Source: Haloarcula rubra
GTDB lineage: Archaea; Halobacteriota; Halobacteria; Halobacteriales; Haloarculaceae
Direction: 5' to 3'
Assembly (NCBI RefSeq): GCF_019599465.1
Contig: NZ_RKLR01000001.1
Location: 795,341-859,340 of the forward strand
DNA: 64,000 nucleotides
The translations under genes and the position numbers were made by a program. Shown here piece after piece: positions 51,717 to 60,964 of the stretch. Below the pieces are notes generated by a model. The model did no database searches, had not been told where the DNA came from, and saw only the letters and a program-made list of their open reading frames with translations. The stretch's first letter is position 1, and the number at the start of each line of letters is the position of its first letter.

Positions 51717-54443
51717 ATGGACGCTGCGCTTGGCCCGCCCGAGCAGATGGCCGAGCTAGACGACGACCTGACGCCGATGATGGCGCAGTACTACGAGCTC
51801 TGCGAGCAGTACGACGACGCGCTCGTCCTCTTTCAGGTCGGGGACTTCTACGAGGCCTTCTGTGCCGCCGCCGAGCGAGTCGCACGGCTCTGTGAGATAA
51901 CGCTGACCCAGCGGACCGACTCCACCGGCGAGTACCCGATGGCCGGCATCCCCATCGACAACGCCGAATCGTACATCGAGACGCTGTTAGACGCCGGCTA
52001 CCGGGTCGCTATCGCCGACCAGGTGGAGGACCCCGACGAGGTCAGCGGCGTCGTCCAGCGGGCGGTCACCCGCATCGTGACGCCGGGGACGCTCACCGAG
52101 TCGGAACTGCTCGGTGGAGCCGACAACAACTACGTCGCGGCGCTGGCCGCCGGTGACGGCTACGGCCTCGCACTCGTGGACGTCTCGACGGGCGACTGTT
52201 ACGCCACGAGCGTCGCCAGCGAGACGGCCGTCGCCGACGAACTGAGTCGGTTCGGCCCCGCCGAGGCCATCGTCGGCCCGAGCGTCGCCGTCGACGAGGA
52301 CGAGGTGTTCGGCCCGGCCTGTCTCGTCACCGAGTACGACGCCGCCGCCTTCGAGCGCGAACGGGCCGAGGAGCGCATCGAGCGGTACTTCGGGCCGCCC
52401 GAGCGGTTGCTGGCCGGCGACGCCGAGCGACGCGCCTGTGGCGCCCTGCTGTCGTACGCCGAGTACACCCGCGGGAGTTCCGGTGCCGTGGGACCGGACG
52501 GCGAACCCGTCGACCCCGACGTGGACCCGGAGCGGACGCTGGACTACCTCAACCACCTCACGCGGTACGACCCCCGCGAGTACATGCTGCTGGACGCGGT
52601 GGCCGTCGAGAGCCTCGAACTGTTCGAGCGCCGTTCCGTGCGGGGCCACGAGAACCTCACGCTGGTCGACACGCTGGACGAGACGGCCTGCGCGCTGGGC
52701 CGACGGGAGTTGACCGACTGGCTCCGCCGACCGCTACTCGACGTGGACCGCATCGATGGCCGTCACGAGGCCGTGGCCGAACTCCAGCGCGACCCCGCGA
52801 CCCGCGAGCGACTCCACGACCTGCTGGCGGACGTCTACGACCTCGAACGGCTCATCTCGCGTGTCTCTCGTGGCCGGGCGAACGCCCGGGACCTGCGCTC
52901 GCTGGCGTCGACGCTGTCGGTGGTGCCCGACGTGCGCGACGCCCTCGACGACGCCGACGCCCGCCTGCTGGCGGACCTCCACGCGACGCTGGACCCGCTG
53001 ACGGAGACCCGGGAGGAGATAGAGGCTGCGATTCGCCCGGACCCGCCACAGGCGGTCACGGAGGGCGGCGTCGTCCGCGAGGGGTACGACGACGAACTCG
53101 ACGCCCTGCGCTCGACGGAGCGGTCGGGCAAGGAGTGGATAGACAGGCTCGAGGCCGACGAACGCGAGCGCACCGGCATCGACTCGCTGAAGGTCGGCCA
53201 CAACTCGGTCCACGGCTACTACATCGAGGTGACCAACGCCAACCTCGATTCGGTGCCGGAGGACTACCAGCGCCGACAGACCCTCAAGAACAGCGAGCGG
53301 TTCTACACCCCCGAACTCAAGGAGCGCGAGGAGGAGATTCTGCGTGCCGAGAGCGAGGCCGACGACCTGGAGTACGACCTGTTCTGTCGGGTCCGGGACG
53401 CCGTCGCCGACGAGGCCGAACGCGTGCAGGCGCTGGCCGACCGCCTCGCCCGACTGGACGTCCTCGTCTCGTTCGCCGAGGTGGCCGCCCGCCACGACTA
53501 CTGCCGGCCGACCGTCGGCGGCGACGGCATCGACATCGAGCGAGGTCGCCACCCCGTCGTCGAACGAACCGAAGACGCGTTCGTCCCCAACGACACCCAC
53601 CTCGGGAGCGGTCCCGTCGGGGACAGCGAGACAGACGAAACCGACCCCTTCTTCGCCGTCCTCACCGGCCCCAACATGAGCGGGAAGTCCACGTACATGC
53701 GACAGGTGGCGCTGGTCTGTCTGCTGGCACAGGCGGGCAGTTTCGTGCCCGCGTCGTCGGCCGACCTCCCGGTACTGGACCGCGTGTTCACCCGCGTCGG
53801 CGCCAGCGACGACATCGCCGGGGGCCGGTCGACGTTCATGATAGAGATGACCGAGCTGGCGACCATCCTGCAGGAGGCGACGGCCGACTCGCTGGTCCTG
53901 CTGGACGAGGTGGGCCGAGGCACCTCGACGGCCGACGGACTGGCCATCGCCCGCGCCGTGACGGAGTACCTCCACGACGAGGTGGGGGCGTACACGCTGT
54001 TTGCGACCCACCACCACGACCTGACAGAGGCGGCCGGCGACCTCGCCGGCGTCGCGAACCGCCACTTCGAGACGAGTCGAGAGGACGGCGACGTGGTGTT
54101 CGACCACGAACTCGCGCCCGGCGCGGCGGCGGCCTCCTACGGCGTCGAAGTCGCCGAGATGGCCGGCGTCCCCGAGCGAGTCGTCGAGCGGTCGCGGACC
54201 GTCCTCGCGGACGACGACCCGGACGAGACACCGGCGGGCACGGCACCGACGGCGGCCACCCCCTCGGCCAACGGCCACGGAGCGACAGGCGAGGACGGAC
54301 AGAGCGAGACGGCCGAGGTGGTCCGAGAGACGACGGCCGCCGACCTCGAACGGACCCTCCGCGAGGTCGACGTCGCGACGACGACGCCGGTCGAGGCGTT
54401 GACCCTGCTCGCAGACCTCAAAGACCGCGTCGAGCGAGGATGA
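51717..54443 (+). CDS. mutS: DNA mismatch repair protein MutS (copy 2)
   Basis: The 908-residue protein starts like canonical MutS1 ([30 protein letters not shown]), with the F-x-E mismatch wedge at Phe44/Glu46. It has the clamp ([18 protein letters not shown]), Walker [15 protein letters not shown], Walker [12 protein letters not shown] and the TH motif [10 protein letters not shown]. The linker after the ATPase is rich in Ala/Pro/Thr, and a C-terminal helix ends the protein. It is as complete as copy 1 but its N-terminus is closer to bacterial MutS. NucS follows two genes downstream, so two mismatch routes are neighbours. Confidence 0.96.
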   Translation: MDAALGPPEQMAELDDDLTPMMAQYYELCEQYDDALVLFQVGDFYEAFCAAAERVARLCEITLTQRTDSTGEYPMAGIPIDNAESYIETLLDAGYRVAIADQVEDPDEVSGVVQRAVTRIVTPGTLTESELLGGADNNYVAALAAGDGYGLALVDVSTGDCYATSVASETAVADELSRFGPAEAIVGPSVAVDEDEVFGPACLVTEYDAAAFERERAEERIERYFGPPERLLAGDAERRACGALLSYAEYTRGSSGAVGPDGEPVDPDVDPERTLDYLNHLTRYDPREYMLLDAVAVESLELFERRSVRGHENLTLVDTLDETACALGRRELTDWLRRPLLDVDRIDGRHEAVAELQRDPATRERLHDLLADVYDLERLISRVSRGRANARDLRSLASTLSVVPDVRDALDDADARLLADLHATLDPLTETREEIEAAIRPDPPQAVTEGGVVREGYDDELDALRSTERSGKEWIDRLEADERERTGIDSLKVGHNSVHGYYIEVTNANLDSVPEDYQRRQTLKNSERFYTPELKEREEEILRAESEADDLEYDLFCRVRDAVADEAERVQALADRLARLDVLVSFAEVAARHDYCRPTVGGDGIDIERGRHPVVERTEDAFVPNDTHLGSGPVGDSETDETDPFFAVLTGPNMSGKSTYMRQVALVCLLAQAGSFVPASSADLPVLDRVFTRVGASDDIAGGRSTFMIEMTELATILQEATADSLVLLDEVGRGTSTADGLAIARAVTEYLHDEVGAYTLFATHHHDLTEAAGDLAGVANRHFETSREDGDVVFDHELAPGAAAASYGVEVAEMAGVPERVVERSRTVLADDDPDETPAGTAPTAATPSANGHGATGEDGQSETAEVVRETTAADLERTLREVDVATTTPVEALTLLADLKDRVERG

Positions 54444-54516
54444 CACCCGAACCGAACTTACCAGATACTAACCAGTTAGGTAGACACGTTTTATTTCGTT
54501 CTGACTAGTGGCAGGT

Positions 54517-54780
54517 ATGCACACGACACCGGACGCCGCGGCGACCACGCCGGACCTCTCGACGACGGTCGACCAGACGGACTCGGTCGCCGAAACCGTC
54601 GTTCGAGCGGTCGCGGCGGTCGAAGACGACCCCGTCGAGGCGTTGCCCCCGCTGACGACCGCCGTCGACCCCGACGCGCTAGCGGCGCTGTTCGGGACCG
54701 AGACGGTCGGCCACGTCTCCTTCACGTACTACGGGCACACCGTCGTCGTCTCGTCGGCCGACGACGTCGCCGTCTACTAG
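54517..54780 (+). CDS. Stand-alone HalOD1 output-domain protein
   Basis: The 87-residue protein matches the HalOD1 domain: SVAETVVRAVAAVEDDPVEALPPLTTAVDPDALAALFG, written as two pieces around DPVEALPPL, and HVSFTYYGHTVVVSS. HalOD1 is normally an output module of haloarchaeal signalling proteins. Here it occurs alone, as often, and its partner is unknown. The ATG at 54517 is 25 bp from a TTTTATT box (54489-54495) and is preferred to a GTG at 54508. Its stop shares CTAG with the convergent nucS gene. Confidence 0.85.
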   Translation: MHTTPDAAATTPDLSTTVDQTDSVAETVVRAVAAVEDDPVEALPPLTTAVDPDALAALFGTETVGHVSFTYYGHTVVVSSADDVAVY

Positions 54781-55505
54781 GGCGGTTCCAGCGAGACGAA
54801 CTCCAGTCCCTTCTCGGCCAGCAACTGCCGTGCGCGGTCGGTCACCGACGGTGCGACGAGGATGCCCCGGACCTCGGTGTCGGCGTGGAGGTCACGGCGG
54901 AGCGCCTCGACGTACCGGTCCAGTTGGCCGACCGCGTCGGGCCCGACACGGCGGCGCTTCAGTTCCACGACGACGGTCCGGCCCGCGGCGTCCTCGCCGT
55001 AGACGTCGACGGCGCCGGCGGGCGTCTCCCGTTCGGTCGCCAGCGGCGTGAACCCCGACTCGACGAGGTCCGGCGCGTCCAACACCCGCTCTTTCAGGTC
55101 CGCTTCGGTGCCCGTGACGGCCAGTTCCTCGGGGTCGCTCACGTCGAAGGCGGCGGCGTGGGCCACCGTCTCGAAGGTGATTTCGAGTTCCTCCTCTGGC
55201 GTCGTCCGCTCGGACCGGACCACGAGTGCGCCGTCGGCGACGGCGACGCTGTGGTCACACCCCGGCGGTTGCCAGTTGACCGGTTGCTGGCCCTCGTCGG
55301 TGTGGACCAGCGCCGCCCCGTCGGGTTTCAGCGTCACGTGGCGGTCGCCGGGGCCGAGCGAACTGGCCGCTCGCCCCTCGTACTCGACGGTACAGGGGCC
55401 GAACAACGTCACCATCGCGCCCCGGGCTATCGCCCGTTCGACGAGGTCGCGGACGACGTCGGGGGCGGGGTAGCTGAGCGTCTCGACGGCGCTGTCGGCG
55501 GTCAC
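54777..55505 (-). CDS. nucS: Mismatch-specific endonuclease NucS/EndoMS
   Basis: The 242-residue protein has an N-terminal beta domain (1-115) and a C-terminal PD-(D/E)xK nuclease. The motif GAVDVYGEDAAGRTVVVELKRRRV gives Asp167 and Glu181-x-Lys183, with the conserved QLDRYVEAL helix after it. NucS/EndoMS is a dimer that cuts both strands near G-T, G-G or T-T mismatches and interacts with PCNA; a PCNA-binding tail is expected at the end (KGLEFVSLEPP). It starts with a GTG at 55505. Its presence beside MutS and MutL genes means this organism has both mismatch-repair systems. Confidence 0.95.
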   Translation of the reverse strand: MTADSAVETLSYPAPDVVRDLVERAIARGAMVTLFGPCTVEYEGRAASSLGPGDRHVTLKPDGAALVHTDEGQQPVNWQPPGCDHSVAVADGALVVRSERTTPEEELEITFETVAHAAAFDVSDPEELAVTGTEADLKERVLDAPDLVESGFTPLATERETPAGAVDVYGEDAAGRTVVVELKRRRVGPDAVGQLDRYVEALRRDLHADTEVRGILVAPSVTDRARQLLAEKGLEFVSLEPP

Positions 55506-55514
55506 GGCTGGCGG

Positions 55515-55949
55515 TTAGCGGTCGCCCCGTAAAAAGGGCGCGTCGTCGGGCAGGTGGACCGCGTCGGCCCGGTCGCGGAGCGCGGCCAGTAGTCCGTCCC
55601 GAACCGTTCCGGCGTCGACGCCCCGGGCGACCGCGTCACAGGCACGCGACTTCTCCTCGACCCACCACGCCCGCAGCGCCGTCGGATCGTCGGTGCGTGC
55701 GAGGGCCACGTCCGTCGGGTCGTCGAGCGTCGGGTCCAGCCAGCAGACGCAGTACCGGCGGACCGACCCGTCACAGACCAGCACCGCCTCGACCGTCGCG
55801 TCGAGTCGGTCGCGGACGGCGGCCGCCGACCAGCCACGGCCGAGCGGGCGCGACTGCGCGACCGGGTCGGCGTCGACGCCCCAGTGTGCGACCCGGCAGT
55901 CGAAGCGGCCGTCCTCGCGGGCGACGAGGACGAGAGTCCGACGGCCCAT
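55515..55949 (-). CDS. Haloarchaeal protein (DUF6735-like), function unknown
   Basis: The 144 residues start MGRRTLVLVAREDGRFDCRVAHWG, a beta-hairpin-like opening I associate with a small haloarchaeal family that may be DUF6735. The rest is mixed alpha/beta with one notable segment VRRYCVCWLDPTLDDPTDVALARTDD carrying two Cys. No enzyme motif is seen. It ends nine bases upstream of the nucS GTG on the same strand, so the two may be one transcript and possibly one pathway. Confidence 0.7.
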   Translation of the reverse strand: MGRRTLVLVAREDGRFDCRVAHWGVDADPVAQSRPLGRGWSAAAVRDRLDATVEAVLVCDGSVRRYCVCWLDPTLDDPTDVALARTDDPTALRAWWVEEKSRACDAVARGVDAGTVRDGLLAALRDRADAVHLPDDAPFLRGDR

Positions 55950-56017
55950 CAGCGACCACTGGCCTCCAGCGCGGACATACGGGTCGGTGGTCGCGGCTCC
56001 CTACTTGAACGCTCGCG

Positions 56018-57415
56018 CTACGCGTCGGCCCGCGGGAGCAACACCGTGACGGTGTTCCCCGCCCCCTCCTCGTCGGAGAACTCGATGGACCCCCCGGAGA
56101 GGTCGACCACCCAGTACACGAGCCAGAGACCCAGCCCGGTCGTGTGGTAGATGTCGTCCATCTCGCGGTCACCGGTCAGCACTTCCACCTCTTCGTCGGG
56201 AATCGGGGGGTACCCGTCCCGGACGCACAGTTCGACCCACTCGTCGTGTGTCCGAATCGCGAGCGAGACGTGTGGGTCGCCGGACTCGGAGTGTTCGACG
56301 GCGTTCTCGAGGAGTTCCTCGACGGCGAGGCGAATCCGCGGGAGTGCGACCACGTCGGCCCGGTCGGGGACGCTCGTATCGATGACCGTCTCCGGGGACG
56401 CGGCCCGCACGTCCCGCAGCACCTCGTCGACGGCGGCTACGAGGTCGAACGCCTGCGGGACGCCCGCGTCGGTGAGCAGCGAGATTATCTCGCGCTGCTT
56501 GTCGGCGCTGTCGAGCAGGTCCGTCACGACCCGTTCTATCGTCTCGATGCGTGGCCCGACGGCGTCGCCGGTCTCGTCGGCGATGACGTCTAAGTTGCCG
56601 AGCAGGGTCGTCATGTCGTTGCGGAGGTTGTGCCGCAGGACGTTCTCCATCACGACGAGGTGGCGCTCACGGCGGCGGCGGTCCGTGACGTCGCGCGTGA
56701 ACCCCGCGATGCGGACCACTTCGCCGTCCTCGACGACCGGGTTCCCCCGAACCCAGACCCACACGCTGTAGTCCCGCCCCGGGTTCACGCGATACTCGAT
56801 TTCGGCCGGTTCGCCGGCGGAGAGACGAGCCATCGCGGCCTTCACGTCCGGGACGTCCTCGGGGTGGATGGCGTCGAGAAACGTCTGAGGGTCCTCGCGG
56901 AGCGCCTCGGGGGACGTCCCGTATATCTCCTCGTAGGCACCGTTGACGAACAGCAGTTCCTCCCAGTCGCCGTCGAACAACCACAACACGTCGTTGACGG
57001 TGCGGGCCAGTTCCAACAGGTGCGCCTCGGTCTGTTCGCGCTCCCGTCGGGCCTCGATGCGGGGCGTCACGTCCCGGGACGTGACGACGTAGCCGCCGAG
57101 AGCGGCGTCCGTGTGGTTCGAGAACCGACTCTCCAGCCAGATCCACGAGTCGTCGCTGGTGGCGTGGCGGTAGGTGACGGTGTCGCTCTGCTCGCTGTCG
57201 GCACCGACGACGCGCTCGAAGGTCGCGCTGACGGTGTCGAGGTCGTCGGGATGGATGTAGTCGAAGGCGTTCGTCCCGACGAGTGTGTCCGGTTCGTACC
57301 CGAGGATGCGCTCCGCCGCGTCGTTGACGAACTGATACTCCCCGTCGGCGTCGACGACCACGATTTTGTCCCGCGTGTGGTCGAGGAGGAGAGATAGCTC
57401 CTCGGCGAACCCCAT
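56018..57415 (-). CDS. PAS-PAS sensor histidine kinase
   Basis: The 465-residue protein has two PAS domains (about 12-125 and 130-250; GEYQFVNDAAERILGYEPD and EELLFVNGAYEEIYGTSPEA). The HisKA-like H-box RHNLRNDMTTLLGN supplies the phospho-accepting His, and a HATPase domain (about 350-465) has the N-box EELLENAVEHS and G-boxes in GLGLWLVYWVV. It should autophosphorylate in response to a small ligand or redox change bound by the PAS domains in the cytoplasm. No membrane helix is present and no response regulator gene is adjacent. It is typical of haloarchaeal orphan kinases. Confidence 0.93.
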   Translation of the reverse strand: MGFAEELSLLLDHTRDKIVVVDADGEYQFVNDAAERILGYEPDTLVGTNAFDYIHPDDLDTVSATFERVVGADSEQSDTVTYRHATSDDSWIWLESRFSNHTDAALGGYVVTSRDVTPRIEARREREQTEAHLLELARTVNDVLWLFDGDWEELLFVNGAYEEIYGTSPEALREDPQTFLDAIHPEDVPDVKAAMARLSAGEPAEIEYRVNPGRDYSVWVWVRGNPVVEDGEVVRIAGFTRDVTDRRRRERHLVVMENVLRHNLRNDMTTLLGNLDVIADETGDAVGPRIETIERVVTDLLDSADKQREIISLLTDAGVPQAFDLVAAVDEVLRDVRAASPETVIDTSVPDRADVVALPRIRLAVEELLENAVEHSESGDPHVSLAIRTHDEWVELCVRDGYPPIPDEEVEVLTGDREMDDIYHTTGLGLWLVYWVVDLSGGSIEFSDEEGAGNTVTVLLPRADA

Positions 57416-57593
57416 ACTGCTTGTCTAAACCCTGATGCCATAAACTATTAGACAGACTCAGTGACAGGTCCGGAGAGCCCGCCTCGCGGCGGTAGACCCG
57501 TTCTGAACAGTGTTCGGTCGCCGTACGGACGCGGTCCGGCGGCCATGTGAACTATGCACAACCCTCAAGTATAACGTCACCGTATAATCACGT

Positions 57594-57881
57594 ATGATGG
57601 GGAGCGAATGGCTGTACGGCGCCATCGCCCTGCTCGTCGGTCTCCACGTACTGACGATGCTGTACGCCTACCGACGGCAGAGCGACCCCGCCTCGGGCGC
57701 CACGCAGTCCGACCCCGAGATGACGCCGCGGGCCCCCAGCGACGACGCGACCGAGACCATCGACTGTGCCCACTGCGGGGCCACCAACGAGCGTGGGTAC
57801 CAGTTCTGTCGGGAGTGCGTCGCCGACCTCTCCAGCGGCGCGCCACAGCGCCAGTCCGTCGAACACAGTCAACCCTACTGA
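57594..57881 (+). CDS. Membrane-anchored zinc-ribbon protein
   Basis: The 95-residue protein has one N-terminal helix (WLYGAIALLVGLHVLTMLYAY), a cytoplasmic Ser/Pro linker, and a zinc ribbon with CAHCG and CRECV (C-x2-C ... C-x2-C), so it presents a small zinc module at the inner face of the membrane. The function is unknown. Similar zinc-ribbon membrane proteins are common in archaea. A TATA-like tataacgtc about 20-30 bp upstream supports the start. Confidence 0.72.
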   Translation: MMGSEWLYGAIALLVGLHVLTMLYAYRRQSDPASGATQSDPEMTPRAPSDDATETIDCAHCGATNERGYQFCRECVADLSSGAPQRQSVEHSQPY

Positions 57882-57946
57882 CAGGCGTCTCCGACCAGCG
57901 ACGGTTCTCTCTGCGGACACGAGTGTCGAGACTGCAGTCCGTCCAC

Positions 57947-58486
57947 TCAGGTCTCGCGGTCGCTCGCGGCGGAAGACCCGCCCGCGCTACCACCCGCACT
58001 CGCGCTCGCCGACCCACCGGAGGCGTCCGCGTCGCTGAAGTACGTCCCGACGAGTCGGTCGTCGTGCGTGACGACGAGCGTGAACTCCTCCGGCGTCGAG
58101 ACGTTCAGTGTCACGTTGTACCGCACCGAGAGGTCGCAGTTCGCGCTCGCCGCACCCGGGTCGCGGGCGACGTCGAGGACGTACCGCCCCGGCCCGAACC
58201 GGTCCAGCGAGGCCGAGAGCGTCGTGTCGTGGGCGTCGACGGCGATGGTCTGGTTGAGATGGACGCGTCGGCCCGCGGGGACCGGTCTGCTGACCGTGGC
58301 GTCGGGGGCGGTTCGCTCCTTCGCACAGCGGGTGTCTATCGGCTCGAACGTGTGGAGTGACGTCTCCTCGAAGGCGGGGTCCTCGCCGCCGAACTGCAAC
58401 GGCGTCGCCGAACCGACCGCGACGGTGGCCACGCCGCCGACGGCGACGATGGTCAACAGGCCGGCGAGGGCGTATCGTCGGTCCAT
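57947..58486 (-). CDS. Secreted or membrane-anchored protein, function unknown
   Basis: The 179-residue protein has an N-terminal signal/anchor (MDRRYALAGLLTIVAVGGVATVAVG), a beta-rich domain with two Cys (TRCAKE and ANCDLS), N-glycosylation sequons (NQT, NVT, NVS), and a Ser/Gly/Ala-rich tail (about 150-175). The tail could be a flexible stalk. No family is recognised. Confidence 0.65.
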   Translation of the reverse strand: MDRRYALAGLLTIVAVGGVATVAVGSATPLQFGGEDPAFEETSLHTFEPIDTRCAKERTAPDATVSRPVPAGRRVHLNQTIAVDAHDTTLSASLDRFGPGRYVLDVARDPGAASANCDLSVRYNVTLNVSTPEEFTLVVTHDDRLVGTYFSDADASGGSASASAGGSAGGSSAASDRET

Positions 58487-58547
58487 ACGCGAACGCTCGC
58501 GCGCACTGCCCTAAGCGGCGGCGGTGGCTACAACCGCGGTTTGAGCG

Positions 58548-58952
58548 TCAGTCGAACGCCGACAGCGTCGTCTCGGTGGTGTCCCGGAGGTGTCGGCGCA
58601 CCCGCTCACGGTCCCATCCGAGCGGCGACACCACTTCGGCGGCCGCCCGGACGAGGCGCGTCCGGTAGCAGTCGGCGTCGTACCCGTCGGGGGCCTCGAA
58701 GTCGAGGCGCACGCGGTCGCGCGACCGCGTGTCGTCGTCGACGACGACGTAGCGGACGTCCTGTCCGGGGTGGCGCTCGATACCGTGGTCCCGGTAGCGC
58801 TCCAGCGCGGCGACGGTGCGCGAGCGCCGGTCGTACCCCGAGAGCGGTTTCGAGACGCGCGTCCGAATCACGAGGTTCGCGGGGTCGACGGCGCCTCGCT
58901 CCAGTCTGGCCAGCTGGCGACCGAGGCGGTCACAGACGGCCGCCGGGTCGCG
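58548..58952 (-). pseudogene. C-terminal part of PolB2, out of frame with the main body
   Basis: In this frame the minus strand reads RDPAAVCDRLGRQLARLERG, then AVDPANLVIRTRVSKPLSGY and onward through QDVRYVVVDDD to RRHLRDTTETTLSAFD. This is the C-terminal thumb and tail of family B polymerases (VIRTRVSKPL, GQDVRYVV). The main polymerase frame (58868-60676) ends with 30 residues of unrelated, Ser/Pro/Arg-rich sequence over this same stretch. A one-base deletion or two-base insertion near 58950-58965 has therefore separated the two parts. If the shift is real the polymerase lacks its thumb; if it is a sequencing error this is one gene of about 710 residues. Confidence 0.8.
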
Positions 58953-60676
58953 GTGACGGTCTCCAGCGACCGCAGGAGGTCACGCTGGGCCGACGCGACG
59001 AAGTCGCAGGTCGAGCGTCGCCGGGCCGCAAGCCCCCGAATCTTGAACCTCTCGCCGTCGGCCACCTTCCCGACGTAACTGGTGAGCGACCCACCGCGCC
59101 CGGTCTGCTGGGGGACGAACGCGGCCCACGCGAAGTCGTCCTCGTGTTCCAGCGGGATACCCACGGCCTCGCTGATGGCGGCCGTGAGGTCGGCGACGGG
59201 CGTCGGGTCGGCGACGCGGGGCGTAATCCAGAGGCTGTCGACGATGCCGTGGAGCACGCGCCAGCCGCCCGCTTCGAGGCGCCGTTTGGCGTCAAGCAGA
59301 ATCTCGCGTGCGTAGGCGTTGATGGCCTCGTGACACTCGATGCGGCCGAACTTGCTGTTTCGGTACCCCTGATAGCCGAAACAGGTGACCAGAATCCACT
59401 TCAGCGCGTCCGAGCGTGCGGCCAGTCGCTCGTGGGCCTCGCCGTCGGGGTCGGCCTCGGCGAGGGTCGCCTTGAGGTCGGCCCGGTCGTCGAGGATAGG
59501 CGCCAGTACACTGGGGACGAAGCCGGCGTCCTCACAGACGCTGTACCCCAGTCCCGGCACGTCGTCGCCGTCGTGACAGTCACAGCGGACCGTCTCGGGG
59601 CTGAGGTTGTACTCGCACATGATACGGGGGTACAGCGAGGCGAAGTCGACCTCGACGACGTCCTCGTGGAATCCCACGTCGGGTTCGAACGTGAACCCGC
59701 CGCGGTCCGCGTCGTGGAGCGTCCGGGCGGGCTTGAACGCCTCCGGTTCGCGGGCCCGCCACGGGACGAGTACGTCTCGGGACCGCGCCTCGCGTATCTG
59801 GATAGCGGTGAACACCGTCCCGATAGAGGACCGGGAGAGGGCCTGCAAGGGGAGCCACGACCGCTCGACGAGGTCCAGCAGGCCCGGGAGGCCCGCCTCG
59901 CTCCAGAGGAAACTGTTCGACCGGTCGACGATGGCCCGGCCGGGCACCGAGTACCGCGCCGGCGAGTGGCCGACGCGACCGTAGCTCTGGTAGGTGTTCG
60001 CCCCGGCGAGTCGCCGGTATCCCGCCTCGCGGCCGAGGTGACAGTCGACGCCGAGGGCGTCGGCCCAGTCGTGGAGCAACGGGACGAGGTCGGCGCTCGA
60101 CAGCACCAGCACGTCGGGGTCACGCGCGGCCAGTCGACGGGCGAGTGCCCGCAGGACAGCGCCCTCGTCGGCGGGCCGCGTCTCGGCCAGTCGCTGGCCG
60201 TCACAGCACAGTTCGGTCGGGTCGCCGTCGGCCAGCGCCGCCGTCGGTAGCGAGAGCGAGAGCGACCGCAGGTCCGCCTCGGGAACCGGACTCGTCCCCG
60301 TCGTGAGACAGTAGCGCGCCGTCGGGTCGAGGTCGACGTCGTACAGCCTGACGGTTCCCGGTGCCCACCGGTCGGGTTCGTGGACACAGCGAACCTCCCG
60401 GGCGAGCGTCCGGAGTTCGTCCGGCCGCTCGCAGTCCACGCGCAGGACCCGGTCCCGGTCGTCCGCTCGGAGCGACGTGAACCGGCGTTCGAACCCCGTG
60501 TCGGCCACCTTCGGGTCGACCGCCAGTCGCTCCCGGAGCGTCGTCAGTACGTCCTCGGGCGCGGCGGCGTACAGCGACGGCGTGTACCGGCGGTCCTCGC
60601 GGACGCTCGCCTGCTCGCCGGCCGCTCGTGACCAGACGCGGACGCACTCGTCGGTCACCGCGACGGCGAACGCCAT
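58868..60676 (-). CDS. polB: PolB2-type family B DNA polymerase (frameshifted near the 3' end)
   Basis: The 602-residue frame has a degenerate exonuclease region (1-290) with no complete DxE. Polymerase motif A is VEVDFASLYPRIMCEYN (Asp344, Leu348-Tyr349-Pro350). Motif B is reduced to ALKWILVTCFGYQGYRN (Lys426, Phe433-Gly434), and motif C reads HGIVDSLW, so of the two Asp in YGDTDS only Asp480 remains. PolB2 proteins of archaea are known to be partly inactivated; some are thought to act in translesion synthesis or as structural factors. The last 30 residues are off-frame. The start overlaps the preceding stop (TGATG), so it is translationally coupled to the gene at 60676-60963. Confidence 0.87.
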   Translation of the reverse strand: MAFAVAVTDECVRVWSRAAGEQASVREDRRYTPSLYAAAPEDVLTTLRERLAVDPKVADTGFERRFTSLRADDRDRVLRVDCERPDELRTLAREVRCVHEPDRWAPGTVRLYDVDLDPTARYCLTTGTSPVPEADLRSLSLSLPTAALADGDPTELCCDGQRLAETRPADEGAVLRALARRLAARDPDVLVLSSADLVPLLHDWADALGVDCHLGREAGYRRLAGANTYQSYGRVGHSPARYSVPGRAIVDRSNSFLWSEAGLPGLLDLVERSWLPLQALSRSSIGTVFTAIQIREARSRDVLVPWRAREPEAFKPARTLHDADRGGFTFEPDVGFHEDVVEVDFASLYPRIMCEYNLSPETVRCDCHDGDDVPGLGYSVCEDAGFVPSVLAPILDDRADLKATLAEADPDGEAHERLAARSDALKWILVTCFGYQGYRNSKFGRIECHEAINAYAREILLDAKRRLEAGGWRVLHGIVDSLWITPRVADPTPVADLTAAISEAVGIPLEHEDDFAWAAFVPQQTGRGGSLTSYVGKVADGERFKIRGLAARRRSTCDFVASAQRDLLRSLETVTATRRPSVTASVASWPDWSEAPSTPRTS

Positions 60677-60963
60677 CAGCGTGGCCCCCCGTCGGTGTCG
60701 CCCTCGGCCTCGCGCTCCAGTTCGGCCACGCGCTCGCGCAACCGCCGGAGTTCCGTCTCGTGGGCGAGGAGCATCGACACGAGGACGAGCGTCTCCCGGT
60801 CCGGGTCGTTGGCGTACCCCGCGGCGTCGGCGTGTCGACGGGCGCGCTCGAACAGGCGCTCGAAGTCGGCGCCCGCCTCGTGTCGCAACGCCCGGCGGTA
60901 GTCCCGCCAGCGACCCTCGTAGTCGGCGAGGAAGTCGCGGTAGGTGGGGTTCGTCCGCCCCAT
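60676..60963 (-). CDS. Small helical protein in the PolB2 operon
   Basis: The 95-residue protein begins MGRTNPTYRDFLADYEGRWRDYRRALRHEA. It is almost all helical with Arg/Glu-rich faces and ends in a coiled-coil-like ELRRLRERVAELEREAEG. Its stop TGA overlaps the polymerase ATG by one base. I find no enzyme motif. Its position between the polymerase and the RecA-fold-like gene suggests a cofactor of that polymerase. Homology to a named family is not recognised. Confidence 0.7.
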   Translation of the reverse strand: MGRTNPTYRDFLADYEGRWRDYRRALRHEAGADFERLFERARRHADAAGYANDPDRETLVLVSMLLAHETELRRLRERVAELEREAEGDTDGGPR

Positions 60964-60964
60964 C

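Noticed and set aside
59680..60500. gttcgaac-like strings that resemble a tRNA T-arm
   Set aside because: They lie inside the polymerase coding sequence, and no cloverleaf can be built around them.
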